Assembly (NCBI GenBank): GCA_037783545.1 | Contig: JBBELK010000293.1 | Span: forward strand, 186,001 to 250,000 | Direction: 5' to 3' | Origin: Henricia sp. BOLD:AAB3569 | Lineage: Eukaryota; Echinodermata; Asteroidea; Spinulosida; Echinasteridae | DNA length: 64,000 nt | In this document: positions 41,236 through 53,619 of the stretch, one piece after another | How positions within the stretch are numbered: position 1 is the stretch's first letter | How the letters are laid out: each line of letters starts with the position of its first letter | Translations under genes and position numbers: made by a program | The notes under the pieces: model-generated | What the model was told of the DNA's origin: nothing | Database searches by the model: none | What the model saw: only the letters and a program-made list of their open reading frames with translations

Positions 41236-41876
41236 TAGCGCTGGGAGTTACCGTTTATTTTTCTAAACGTTTAAACGTCAATTTAACGTTTAAACGAATA
41301 GTAAACATACAAAAGTAAAACTTATTACTGCGCCTGCAAAATATGTTCTTTGACCTGGTATCATGTGCGTTCGCGCCGCACCACTGACACTTTATTGAAT
41401 TGGAGCATACATGATGCAGGCCACGAAAGTTCAGCTGTAGGCTTTGCTGTAATTGGATACTTTCGAGAAGTCACTCAAACCCAAAGTCGGCAACCAATGA
41501 GAGAATAGAATCAATAACAGTTCCAACACAACTACGATCATCGACTCCACAGTACCGCCCTGCTTTGAATTCAACTTGCAAGATGAAACCGAAAACCATC
41601 AGTAAAATCGCTTCCGCCCGCGAACGCAACTGTACATCTTCGGCTTGAAACCACAAAGGTTACCGACCGTTGGGCTCATCACATGCTGCCTGATTCTTTC
41701 AGAACAAAACTGCCTCTTTAGAAATTTCCGGCGGCGCAAAACGGCCATTAGATCTTTGAAAAAGGGAGGATCGTTTTTTCACAAGTTGGTTTCGGGTATC
41801 CGTTTAGCATTTTTCTAAACGGATAGTTACATTTCGGTCGTTTAAACGTTTAAACGGTCGCAGCACTAATATTGAG
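41236..41876. mobile_element. Possible hAT-like relic with CGTTTAAACG clusters at both ends
   Basis: The left end (tagcgctgggagttaccg) and the right end (read inward tagtgctgcgaccg) are partly inverted. Both ends are followed by clusters of cgtttaaacg. The open frame at 41,471-41,656 is not recognisable. Confidence 0.45.
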
Positions 41877-42435
41877 GTCGTCGATCATAGATTGGACACC
41901 AACTGGCTTGAATACGTTTATAAATGTGCCCAAAAGAAAAACACGATATTCGGTCGACCGTGTGTAATTTCTTTTCATAATTTACAATTCCGCCATTATT
42001 GATGGTCTGACCACTATCAAAGAGAACGTAGAATTGTACCTACTGCACTACGCCTATAGTATTGTGCCTAGTTTGTTACGAGACGTGACCGCAAATATTT
42101 TTATGGACAAAAACTAAAATTTCTATACGACCGCATTGTCATATCACGGTTGTGTGACAGTTATACAGAAATGCTCATGACGAGGACAGCCGGTTTCAAA
42201 AACACCTTGCCCTTCACCTCAGATTAGGCCTTTTCAACTATACCGTCGCTATTCAATGCCGATTTTAGTGACCACAAATACCATACACTAACTAACATGC
42301 GAGGGATTGAACATGCCTACTTTATATGGACGACCACTTTAGAATCATCCGCAAAATAGTTTACACTTTGAATTAACACGTAGATGATGTAAATTATGGT
42401 TTTTGATAATGTGAGGTGATTGACACTTTAATTGC

Positions 42436-42762
42436 ATTAAAGGCACAGGCTCGTCAGCAATGCGCGCGCGCCAAATTATTCGTGCCACGAATTAAGCCGG
42501 ATTCATACTTCATGCGAAAGCGAACGCGAATGCGAATTTGACGTCACAGTGTTTCGCGCAGCGATTCATCGCAGAAAGTTGAACTAATTTCAACTTGCGC
42601 GAATGTTCGCCGAGAAAGGTTTGACGTCAGATTCACGTGAGATTCGCGTTCGCTTTCGAATGAAGTATGAACCGGGCTTTACGCATAGCAAATGCAACGA
42701 GCTGCGTATTTCGTGGCACGAATTTGGCGCGCGCGCATTGCTGACGAGCCTGTGCCTTTAAA
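42436..42762. mobile_element. Palindromic MITE (AAAGGCACAGGCTCGTCAGC) with another MITE nested inside
   Basis: The outer arms match the family at 14,815 and 52,376. Between them, about 42,503-42,678, lies a second inverted repeat (ggattcatacttcatgcg / gaatgaagtatgaacc). Confidence 0.85.
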
Positions 42763-43423
42763 GCTCGTACACATGATTCGCATTGTCCCAGAAGCTTCCC
42801 AATCATGTTTGTCGTTTTTAGGATCAGGAGTAGCGGCCTATGTGATTGGGCCGAGTGCATGTAACAACATTGTAATACATGTAGAATAATTCGTACAACG
42901 GAAATTTACAAGCATATGATCCATTTGAAAATGAAATGAACCATGATCATCACATACCTCACTGTTGTGTTCAATTCCTTTCGGTGCTTACCGAATAACG
43001 ACGTTTTTCACTCCTTAATTGGTTCAAGTTAAGTATTTAAGCTTCCCGAAAGACCCCTCTTAAACAGCAGAACTCGTCAACCGACACACTCGACTTTGCT
43101 ACTAACACGTACTCAAGGGTAATCTTCTTTTTATACCAAAGTGTGTAGGACACGCATTCCTGGCATTGAAATTTCTTTGTGACGTACGCGCGCCGGCCTT
43201 TCACTTTTCTTTTTTTTACTTCACCCGGGCGTACAATAGTTTTGTATGAACAGACGTGCGGTGCAAACTGTTTTCCCTGAGGGGACTTTTCCCACAACCC
43301 AGTAACTAGGCCTATATACTATATATCTAAACTGACGCACATCTGCGAGTTTTTGGTTGTATTTTTGGGGATTCTGAAACTGGATTCATTTGTAATAAAA
43401 GCTAAGATAGCGCCAAATATCTA

Positions 43424-44036
43424 CACTCGACCAAAAAAGTTCTGTCACCAGTAAGACATTTGTAGATATTTATTATGAAATTGGATTTAATGCAGGAAAA
43501 TGATATATTTAATTTTAAGCTGAACATATCCTTCAAAGGAATAGAGCTCAACGGAGTCCATGACGGCATGCTTCACGGAACAGGAATGCAACAAAGGAGT
43601 GTATAGGGTCAGAATGAAAAACAACAATGTCAACCTTATTGCACTCAGGCAAGGGGAGTTACAGTTCAGTATTTTGCTTCCACCATACCTAATACAATGG
43701 CACGATTCAGATTGGACAATTTAACCATTTTGATTTGGATGTTTTTGACAAGACATTGATAAATCCAAACTCACTTAAAAATGTCCTAATTGTCTACACA
43801 CAAATTGCCCAAATCACAAGTTGCATTGTTCTTTGGTGTTTTTCATTCTGACCCCACACTCCTTTGTTGCATTCCTGTACAGTGAAGCTTGCCATCATGA
43901 TCTCTCTTGAGCTCTATTCCTTTGAGGGATATGTTCAGCTAAAATTTGATATATTATTTTCCTGAATTAAATCCAATTTAATAATAAATATCTATAAATG
44001 TCTTACTGGTGACAGAACTGTTTTGGTCGACTGTGT
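43424..44036. mobile_element. Foldback element with ~200-bp arms (TCGACCAAAAAAGTTCTGTC)
   Basis: Both arms contain caccagtaagacatttgtag, aaattggatttaatgcagg and aggaatgcaacaaaggagtg, the right ones inverted, at roughly 85-90% match by eye. A short middle and no coding frame. Confidence 0.88.
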
Positions 44037-44424
44037 GTATTTGTCAGCATTTGTACCTCATGACACTTTGGTTGACCACTGTGGGCGTAAATTAAAAAAC
44101 AAGAGAATTGTCATTGGACGACCTGCGGTGGCGCAGATTCTGGTAGTTGTTGGGGGTCAACTTTTATCAAGCATTTCAGTCAGGGTAACGCCTTTTTGTG
44201 GTGTCCAAGGTGACACGTAGGCCACACGAAAGCTTTTGAATCTCACCCTCTCGGACAAAGCTGGTGAAAGTCACTCATGCAATAAGATTTGACACGATCT
44301 CAAAATTGTGTTAATTGAAATCCATTGGCAAATGACAAAGTTATTAGGATCAAACGTAAGACACTTTTTTGATCATTTGTAATGATACTTCACGAGTTGT
44401 TGAACCTACAGTGTTGATACATAT

Positions 44425-45110
44425 AAGCAGCTCTCAAGTCCTGAGTTAGCATGCAGAATGTCCCGAGTTTAACTCGGGGTCAGCTCAGTGCCAAAAATGT
44501 CCCCGAGTCTGCCCGCGGAATGATAACTGCCCGAGTCCACCTGGGGTGCAGTACAAGGGCAAACTAGGGGTACCCCCAGTGCAGGAGTTGTACCCCGAGT
44601 ACCCAGAGGAAACCCCGAGCGGCCCCCGAGTCCACCCCGAGCGAGCCCCGAGCGCGCCCCGAGCGAGCCCCGAGCGAGCTCCGAGCGATCCCCGAGCGAT
44701 CTCCGAGCGAGCCCCGAGCGAGCCCCGTGTCTCTGGGCGGACACCGTGCGGCGTGCGCACGGAACACCTCTAACACGGGGCGCGGCCGGGGCGCTCGGAG
44801 TGAACTCAGGGCACTCGGGGGGCAAACGGGAATTTCGGAGCAATTTTCTTATGCCCCGAGCTCGCCCCGAGTTCCCCGAGCGAGCCCTGAGCACGCCTTG
44901 AGCACGCCCCGTGTTGCACAACTCAGGGCCACGGCCCCGAGTGTTTTGTGCAGGCGCAAAACATTCGGGGCCGTGCCAGGAGCTATACCGGAGTGCCCCC
45001 GGAAGTGTCCCGGAGCACTCCCCGTGTCCACCCGGGGTAACCCCGTTCTTCCCCGAGCGCTCACTCGGGGCGCACTCCCCTAGCTCGGGACTATGTGAGA
45101 GCAGCTTGTA
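44425..45110. mobile_element. GC-rich element, TIR AAGCWGCTCTCA, core of CCCCGAGCGAGC repeats
   Basis: The ends are inverted (aagcagctctca / tgagagcagctt). The core is far richer in G+C than the surroundings and consists of runs of ccccgagcga/gccccgagcg. The Gly-Ala-Arg-rich open frames on both strands are repeat translations, not genes. Confidence 0.8.
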
Positions 45111-45499
45111 TACACGGCATCATGGCATGGCAACAAACAGGAAATGGGTTCATGTCTTTCCAAGGTGGTACCTTTTGTAAGAAATGGTTTTTAAAAAGTA
45201 AGTGTGTACACACATTTTATGTAACATTCAATTAACACAAAAACCATGCATGAATTTTGAAGGTTTTCTTAAGCATGTATAGTAGGCCTATGTAACTAAA
45301 ACTTGTTGCGCAAGAAACAAAGGTTGCCATGACTTTTAAATGTTGATATAGACTGTTTGAAACTGGCATAGGCCTACCGTGCTTTTGTTGGCAAGTTTTA
45401 AAACATGTTGAGACTTGTTTTTCCAGGGTTGATGGCAAAATTATCAGTGTTTAATTATTTCCGCTTTGGCGTGCCATACGTGTGACGTCAACAACCATC

Positions 45500-45815
45500 A
45501 TATCCGCCATTACCGTGTCCATACTATGGCATCGCCAAAGCGGAAATAATTCAACACTGATAATTCTGCCATCAACCCTGAAAAACAAGTCTCAACATTT
45601 TAAATCTTGCCAACAAAAGCACGGTATGCCAGTTTCAAACAGTCTATCAACATTAAAGTCATGCAAACTTTCTTTTCTTGCGCAATTACATTTGCGAAAA
45701 TATGCGTCAACACTAAATTATCAGTGTTGGATTTTTTCGATTTGGCGTGCCATAGTATGGACACAGTAATGGCGGATAGCAACTGGTTGTAAAGAAAGTG
45801 AAACCCAAGAATAGG
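45500..45815. mobile_element. MITE of the TTGGGTTTCACTTTCTTG family
   Basis: Related to 5,721-6,055: shared atactatggca-cgccaaagc, ctgataattctgccatcaac and the terminal gaaagtgaaacccaag. A partial inverted copy (45,290-45,480) abuts on the left. Confidence 0.8.
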
Positions 45816-46309
45816 TTTATATGCTGCGCGGTGTGTGAGACCGAGCGAACGCTTCCCTCCCCCTATCGCCGCTGTACCTCAACACACTCTTCCCTTTTGT
45901 TAACGCACAACTCTCCCTAAATCCCGAAAGGAAATTCCTTGGATGTTTGACACACAACAGGGGATAGGTAAACAATGGAGGTTCGTGAGTGTGTCCCCTG
46001 GTACCACCATGTTGTTATCCTTCCTTTCTGGTACCACCATGGATTTTTTTATAGCTCCATGGTACCACACGAACCTGTCAAAAATGTACGGTCACGCGTA
46101 ATTTCTCAATTCAGGGGAATGAATTGTCTGGATATTCTGCAGAGTAATCTCAGCCCTTACATTCACACGCTGACCAGTACAATAGGGCATGCTGTTTCTT
46201 TTACTAAACTCGAGTAGCGATATAGGGCCGCTGGGTCTACGAAAACAAGCTTCGCACGGGACAAAGGTTGACTGTATTTGAGACAATAAACATTTCGCAA
46301 CAGCCTTAT

Positions 46310-46554
46310 GGGTCTTTCTATAAATTAGGGGTCCAAAAGTGTGACATTTGGTGTCCCCCGTTACACCTGATATGTGTTATTTTTCGTACAAAAATCATTA
46401 AAATGGCTTTTAAACCATTTTGTATGAATTGTACTTTATGTACTCACTCTTTGAGATGGAAAGTATTTAAAGAATGTGTCCTGAATTTACAAAAACAAGA
46501 TGTAAAATGTAACGGGGGACACCAACATTGGACCCCTAATTTATAGAAAGACCC
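46310..46554. mobile_element. MITE GGGTCTTTCTATAAATTAGG with TTAT duplication
   Basis: 245 bp sister copy of 14,238-14,483, complete at both ends, flanked by TTAT. Confidence 0.9.
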
Positions 46555-47154
46555 TTATACACGCAATTCAGGTGTAGATCACATCATTTTCTTTGCATAC
46601 ACCGGTTGAGGACATGCAATTTTGTGAGTTTGTGCTTTAAAGGCCTATGTATCATTTGCAAGATATAAAACTTTTTACAGATTCGTAGAATAAGAGTGTA
46701 ACATATCTAAGGAAGAATGTTGGTAAACTAGCCTGAAGAAATTTTAGCTACTAAGATGCATCAATGCTTCAGAAAACCTTGAAAATCTTGACCGCGTGGG
46801 TTTCCCCCCTGAAGATTTCTCTGGGGGTTTTCCTCCCACTTCTAAAACTGCAACTCCTTCTTCGTCATGTTAAGTTGATAATAAAGTATAGTTAAAGCTA
46901 AAACCGTATTGGGCCTAGTTGATGGCATAAAGGGCCTTAGTTGCCGAAGATGCCATATCGGGGTCAAGGAGTTGCAGGCTACTCCTGAGACAGAGTAGAT
47001 TGACTCCCGTCCTAAAGTCATTTTACTCTTGTCACTGCAAAATGAAATGTTGCAAAAAGTCCCGTAAATCTCATCAAATACTTGTGATTCTTTTCTTATC
47101 TTAAAGTCCACCTTCAGCATCAAGAGACACAAAATATGAAACAACATTTTGCTT

Positions 47155-48360
47155 ATGGCCCGGTCACACATAGACGACGCACGGCCCGCGCACTGAAAAT
47201 TCAGCAAAAAAATGGAAAATAGGATCAGTGCGTCGTTGTGCGCCCAACTTTCGTCAGGATTTGGGAGAGGCTAGCGAGCTGACACCAAATGCATAGCGTA
47301 TTGCTGACGCGCTGCGCGTATACTGGGCGCATACAAAGCGCATACAGACCGTATACAGAGCGCACATGTCAAAAACCCCAACGAATGCGTCACGTGTTGC
47401 TAGCGTGTGGGACGAATGGCCATCGCATGCATTGAGCTATATATATATATAACTGGAGACGGCATCTGGCTGGAATCGCGTCCGCGCGTGCGTTATCGAA
47501 GTAGGGTAACAACATAATATTTCACGGTTCTTGAATTAATGAGAACAGCAATGTTAATAGGCCGTGCAGTGCTACATGCGTTTACCCTCCCGACGCGCCG
47601 CCATTGTTCGGCCGCGCATTTCTACACAAACACTCCTGGATGGCGTATCCAGTATATGTATGTAAATCAATGATCGCATGCACCGCGCGCTCAACGCACA
47701 GCCCGCGAACGGCAACGGTCACGTGACTGTGCCTATAAAAAGCGTCGGCTCGTAGATCGTATTTCATCTTCTGAAGTGGTTCTTCTAGACACGATCTGTA
47801 GGAACCTCTGTCATCACCCATGAGGGTCGGAGGCGAAGTGATGAGGAGGTGGTGCGGGACCCGCTTATTTACCCTATGACTAGAATATACACGCTACGTA
47901 CACGCCAGGTATACGCTAGGAACACGCAAGAAGAACGTTGGGTGCGTTAGAGACCCGCTCAGCACGCTCATATTCGCTGGGCATGCGTTTGAAGCACGCC
48001 AGGTGTGCGCTAGGTGTGCACTAGGCGTTCGCTAGACCTCAGCCGCCGAACTTACAACGAATACACAGCGTGCGCTCCGCGTATGTCTGGCGTTGGTCTA
48101 GCGGGCTCTGCGCGTGTCTGGCGTCCTTTTGACGTGTACATTCATGCGTCGAGCTCTGCGCACATTTTTGTGCATGCACAAAAAATCCCGACGCACACAG
48201 CGAATGACGTCGAATGCATAACGTTGGTCCAACGCGCTCGACGAACGAGTAACACATAATGACGCACACCTAGCGAACGACAACGCACTGGCCAAAATTG
48301 CAAATTTTCAATGCGCGGGCCGTGCGTCCCCCGTGCGTTGTCTATGTGTGACCGGGCCAT
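47155..48360. mobile_element. 1.2-kb GC-rich element, TIR ATGGCCCGGTCACACATAGA
   Basis: The terminal arms match for about 45 bp (ending catgtgtgaccgggccat-like at the right). The interior is rich in cgcacgc/gcgtgcg steps and contains many gcgtacgc-type short palindromes. Open frames in it (47,582-47,821; 48,014-48,259) have no recognisable homologue and lie in repeats. Confidence 0.85.
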
Positions 48361-48364
48361 TACA

Positions 48365-50030
48365 TGTGATCCAAAACTTGGTCGTATTGTTTATTGTACA
48401 TGTACATGTAAAATGTCGTCGATTTATTGAAATCGTACGACTTCAAAAATAAGTCACCACGACTCTGAACTAGTCAAGTACATGTAACTCTAAAGGGCGA
48501 TGAATACATATTTCCACATGATCATGACTCTTGCACGGGATCGTTCCCTCGACTCTTTGAAAGAGTCAGATGACTCTCAAAATGGGGTAATTTTCGACAT
48601 AGTTGCTGGACCCTTCCATACGAGTCGCTCGGACTCCGTTTTGGATATGAGTGTATGATCTGCCTTCTCGATCTTTTGGTCAGTATGATTTGCCTTTCCC
48701 TTTTTTTAACCGACAATCTCTTTTTAAAAATCTGATACACATTGAAATCTTATACATTTTTGAAAAAAATATCAGTTCAGTACACTATGTTATTCTTCAC
48801 CGCAGTCAAAAAATGTACTATTTGGTACTTTCGCTTCATATTTGCAGCTTATGGTGGCTCGAAAACTACCAACCTATTATCTTGCTACAAGGCTGCCGTG
48901 TCGCGTACGTGAGCAAACTGACATTCCACACATCCCACCTGATGTTTTCCTCTTTTCAGAACTGCTGTAAAATGCGTCAAGGTCTTACCTTCCTTTCAAA
49001 ATCGGACAAAATGCAAACGAAATGTATTGTCGTCGTATTCTAAAAAACTCACTAGGGGTCTCCTGCTCGACAAAATAGGACCAAAGTGCTACAGACACTT
49101 TCTCAAATGTTTTTCTAATCACAAAGACCGATAAACTAGACTGTAGGCTAGCTATAAGTGCTCTTGGGATCTTTTCGCAAATATGTGAGCCGCTCCACCG
49201 AAAGTGTAAGCGCTTGTCGCACAGGCCAGAACTGAGATAATGGCTAGTTTATGCATGTATGTCAATGAGGGCATGTATTTGTTATCGATACCAGGATTTC
49301 TGCATGAGACCACATATTAAGTATCCATCTATCACCTAAAGAAGTTTCAGTAAATAAATACAAGAAAAACGTTTTTTTAAAGTGTTTTTCTAAGGCATAC
49401 CTTCATGAAACTATATAGGGTAAAACAATCGGAAAATCACCGATATTCCATGCTTATTTTCATTGCCTTCGGCAGGGGTTGGCACTATATCCCATACACC
49501 AACAGAACACATGTTTTTATACAGGTATAGGGCTTTTGGAGTCGGACTTTGCATGGTTGCTAAGGACTTTATGCTATATTAACAGCAGAACAACCTTATA
49601 CGCCATTTTTCTCTAAAGCGCTTTGACTTAACAAATTGTGCTCTTCATCACTGATCACGGAAATGGCCATAACTTTGTCAATTTTTGACGGATTGACAAT
49701 GTTTGTAGTTTTGTGAAGCTTATAATATACTATATCTGATTAAGTCATTAGCTCAATTTTCATTTTAATGCAAGAGCCTACTTTTAATGGAGTGACTCAC
49801 AAATACTGCTGGAGTACGGAATTTAGACCAAAAAACAGAACCATCGTGGAAAGGCGTTTTAGAATGACCGCACGGGGCCGAGGGCGCCATATTCTACCCG
49901 AAGAGAACACAGCGAGGCTATGCATGCAAAAAAAGTCTCAATCCTCGCGCCGAGTGGGTTTCTTTTGTTGGTTTTTATGGCGCAGCAGTAATCCATTGTA
50001 AAGCATGACTTTGCGTCCAGGGCCCAATTT
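48365..50030. other. Intergenic, nothing recognised
   Basis: No convincing gene. A 130-codon plus-strand frame at 48,651-49,043 has no motif I know and looks like chance in AT-rich DNA. Confidence 0.4.
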
Positions 50031-50559
50031 TGAGAGCCAATTGGCTTTTGCACGTAACCTTTGCACTATAACTGGCGCCCCGACTCCTAACTTTCACATA
50101 GAGGTGCAGTTTATAAAGTCCACACGCTGTTGTGGTTACGCGGTGCACGCCAATGCCTATAGCAACCAACAGGTTGCTTTATGCCATTCTCTCCTACACG
50201 TGAACACGGTATTGAATCTGTACCTCACAGATCTCGAATACATTACAACAGGACATAAATTGAAGCATACGATACGAACCACCGAAATCAAACAATGGAC
50301 GAGGTTTTATTTGGTAATTACTCAGACTCCTTTGCGATAGATGGGCATAAAGCGCAAAAATAAGTCTTGCTGGTTTTCGCAACCACAACCAGAAACATGT
50401 TTCTTGCGTGACTGCGGATTCAACCAATGGCCAGCCTTGGTCGTCAGTAACAGAAACCGTTCATTGGTTGAACCAGTAATTATGTCAGAAACGTGTTTCT
50501 GGCTACGGTCGCGAAAACAGGCCCTTGCTATTCAAGATGGAACAATATATTTCATAATA

Positions 50560-50710
50560 AATAATTTCAATTATTTATTTTGTTTAAATTATTTGATAAA
50601 TTATTTGATAAATTATTTATTTAATAAATCGTTATTTAATCAATTATTATTTCATAATATTTATTTTTATTTTTTAATACAAATTTTATTACATAGGCCT
50701 AATTTATTTC
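50560..50710. repeat. AT-only low-complexity block (AAATTATTTGAT)n
   Basis: About 150 bp of near-tandem aaattatttgat/attatttaat units. Confidence 0.85.
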
Positions 50711-50966
50711 TATTACTAACAGCAAAACATACACATGTACGTGATGGTAGTGGTACAATAAACGGCAATTTACTTTGAGGTAAAACGATTTGTGTATTTT
50801 ATTACTTTATTATTTCACACATATTTGAGCCTTTTACTCAATGTTACAAATAAAATACGAGCACAAATAATATACATACGACAGTGTCGGTGGCCTGATA
50901 CATTGATAATGCCTTATAACACACACAAAAGTATAGCACACACATCGCTTAGAATCCAAGTAATGA

Positions 50967-51413
50967 TGGGCAATTCCCAAAATTAGGGGTCCAAAAGTGT
51001 GACATGCTTTTTAAGATTTCTGAGTGTTTTTAGCGATTGAAAGTGGTTTCCCAGTAGAAAATAATTATTTTTATTTCAACAAATGCCACTTAAATTTAAT
51101 GTTTGTGTGTGGATATGGCACCAAGGTTAATACAAACTCATTCTACAGCCAATTTTCATTGGCGTATGTAGCCCGGGACACCAAATTCCTATTCAATACC
51201 ATGGAACAAATTGTGAGCCTTTATGGTCTTTTGTTTTGAATATTTTCCAGGAATCAGAGAACAAAATATTGAAGAAAATGATGCTGCACAGGACATGGTC
51301 TATTATTGAGAATTTGTGATCATGAGTGGTGATTTTTGAAGCACAGATGATATGAGTGTCGTACATAACTAGGACACCAAACATATTTGGACCCCTAATT
51401 TTGGGAATTACCG
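50967..51413. mobile_element. Long cousin of the ATTAGGGGTCCAA MITE
   Basis: Left gggcaattcccaaaattagg, right end its near complement (cctaattttgggaattacc). 450 bp with a different interior from the 245-bp copies. Confidence 0.75.
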
Positions 51414-51539
51414 GCATTTTATATGATCGTTGGGTTAGAACGAAATCCATTTTCTGGAAAAATATGAACATCTCCTTTAAGATGGAAATTTAATGTTCCT
51501 GACGAGTACTATCATAAAACCAAAACAAACTGTTGAGTT

Positions 51540-52037
51540 TAAAGGCAGTATACATGATTGGTATCTCGAAAATCAGAAATGTTCACATGAGATTTACGCC
51601 TAACTTACACAATATAAACATGATGACCATAGAAAACTTCCCCTGAAATGGTTTTGTCTGAAGTGCTATAGTCTTTGAGAAATGAGTAAAACATGAGACG
51701 AAAATTCAATTCGCCCCAAAACCATTTCGCTCAAGTGCCACTTCGCCCCCAAACGACTTCGCCCAAGTGCCATTTCGCCCCAAATCACTTCGTCTAAACA
51801 CTACATCGCCCAATGGCTACTTCACCCCAAACCACTTCGTGCACAGGCTGTGGTTCAGGACGAAATGATTCAGGGGCAAAATGACTGCAAACCCTTTTTT
51901 GACTGTTTTCTCAAAAGTTAGACGAAGTACGGAGCCGGTTTGGGCTCAGGTTGATTTTAATCATGCATATCTTCAATAACAGGGAGATAAAACTATTTGT
52001 AACAGTTTACCAATCATGTGTAGGCCTACTATCTTTA
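51540..52037. mobile_element. Foldback element TAAAGGCAGTATACATGATT, copy 4
   Basis: Complete at both ends, closest to copy 1 (12,875-13,383), with core cttcgcccaagtgcca-type repeats. Confidence 0.85.
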
Positions 52038-52375
52038 AAACAACATTTCAGATGATGTATAAACAAGGCCAGACAAAATTTTATTGAGCGAGTTTCATCA
52101 GCTTTGTCCGAGAGAGTGAGATTTAAAAGTCATATAGGCCTAGGCCTAATTTATGAAAAAGAATGGCGACGGAATGTGCATGCTGCAGCCGAAAGCTTCT
52201 GAAGTAATGCTGGATTACCTCGATCGTTTGACGCAACTCATCAAGTAGTGCAATGGGACCTTAGACATAGAAGATTTCCTTGACATTGGATTATAATGCC
52301 CATGCCAAGTCGAAATTGGCAGATTCTAATTTATTGGGTTTTTTTTGGCTTTAATGCCCAATACATCATTTACAG

Positions 52376-52520
52376 TTAAAGGCACAAACTCGTCAGCAAT
52401 GCGCGCGCGCCAATTTCGTGCCACGAAATACGCAGCTCCTAATGCCTTTGCTACATGGAGCTGCGTATTTCGTGGCACGAATTTGGCGCGCGCATTGCTG
52501 ACGATCGAGCCTGTGCCTTT
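52376..52520. mobile_element. Palindromic MITE TTAAAGGCACAAACTCGTCA
   Basis: 145 bp, almost perfect inverted repeat with aatacgcagctc / gagctgcgtatt next to the centre. Same family as 14,815 and 42,436. Confidence 0.9.
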
Positions 52521-53619
52521 AACCAACAATTTATTTCGCAAGTTTATAACCGAGGATGGTCCTTTCTGACGAAATGCACAACAAAGAAATTTGTTAAAGT
52601 TAAAACCGTTGCATAACGCACTCTAAAGATCCCAGAGCATTCTCCCAGTGTATCTGGCCATATCTAATTCTAATTCTTCTTGGGTTTCCTCACACTTGCG
52701 AGTGACAGTACAATGAATACAAAGAAATAATAATAATAATAACAATAATAAAAAATGCAGACTTCGACTGTTGATTTTAACTGGCCGTGGCACTCCTTTG
52801 ATAACACAATGAATGAAAGAAAAAAAATCCTTTCGATATCTGACATGATTTCATAATCGCATTATGTGAATAATGGAAATCGGTCAAGTCTGCCTGAGGG
52901 ATATGTTGGTATGTGTGGTAACAATTGACAAGGCTCCACGACGACATAACATTTGCTTTCAGAAATCCAACCAAATTCATTATAGCCCCAATACAACATT
53001 TGCAGTTACCCAAACGTTTACTTAACCAGTTGACAAAAAAACCCGATTAAAAGTGTTGACAGCAATGGTAATAAACACCATCAGATTTTTTCGTGAAAAA
53101 TGGTATACCTTTGTTGGAGAAATTGCCAACTGCAGGTGAAAATTTTTTTTTACAGTTATCTGCAGACAATGTGGCAACTTTGTTACAAGTCATTGACACA
53201 AAAAACATGCATTTTTCAGGTTTTCTGAAGTTATGTATTAGTATTACTGCATGTGGCTGACATTTCTACAAGGCAGTTTTCTTGACACAGGCTTTTAATT
53301 ACGAGTGGAAACAATGTCATTTTAACAGTTTACTGATCATGTACTCTATCTAAATCTCACCCTCTCGGACAAAACTGATGCAAGGCCCTCAATAAAATCT
53401 GTCATGCCTTGTTTACATGATCTTAAATTTTGGTTTAAATCCATTGGAAAATGACAAGGTTATTTAAGATCAAATAAAAGTAGGACTGTTTTTACACGTA
53501 GTATAAAAGTAAACACACTATTTTGTTTTTCTTGTTCTCTATGGCAATTTTAGCTTAGTAAGCTAGTATGCCCACTGTAACTTTTAAAGGAGGCCAGACA
53601 ATAACATTTGTGGACCTAT

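Noticed and set aside
43037-43297. 86-codon minus-strand frame rich in Lys and Cys
   Set aside because: No motif recognised, no splice partner, in a repeat-rich intergenic region.
44469-44921. Long Arg/Gly/Ala-rich reading frames on both strands
   Set aside because: They are translations of the CCCCGAGCGAGC repeat core of a GC-rich element, open in several frames at once.
47582-47821. 79-codon minus-strand frame as a small gene
   Set aside because: Lies inside the 1.2-kb GC-rich mobile element, with no homology recognised.
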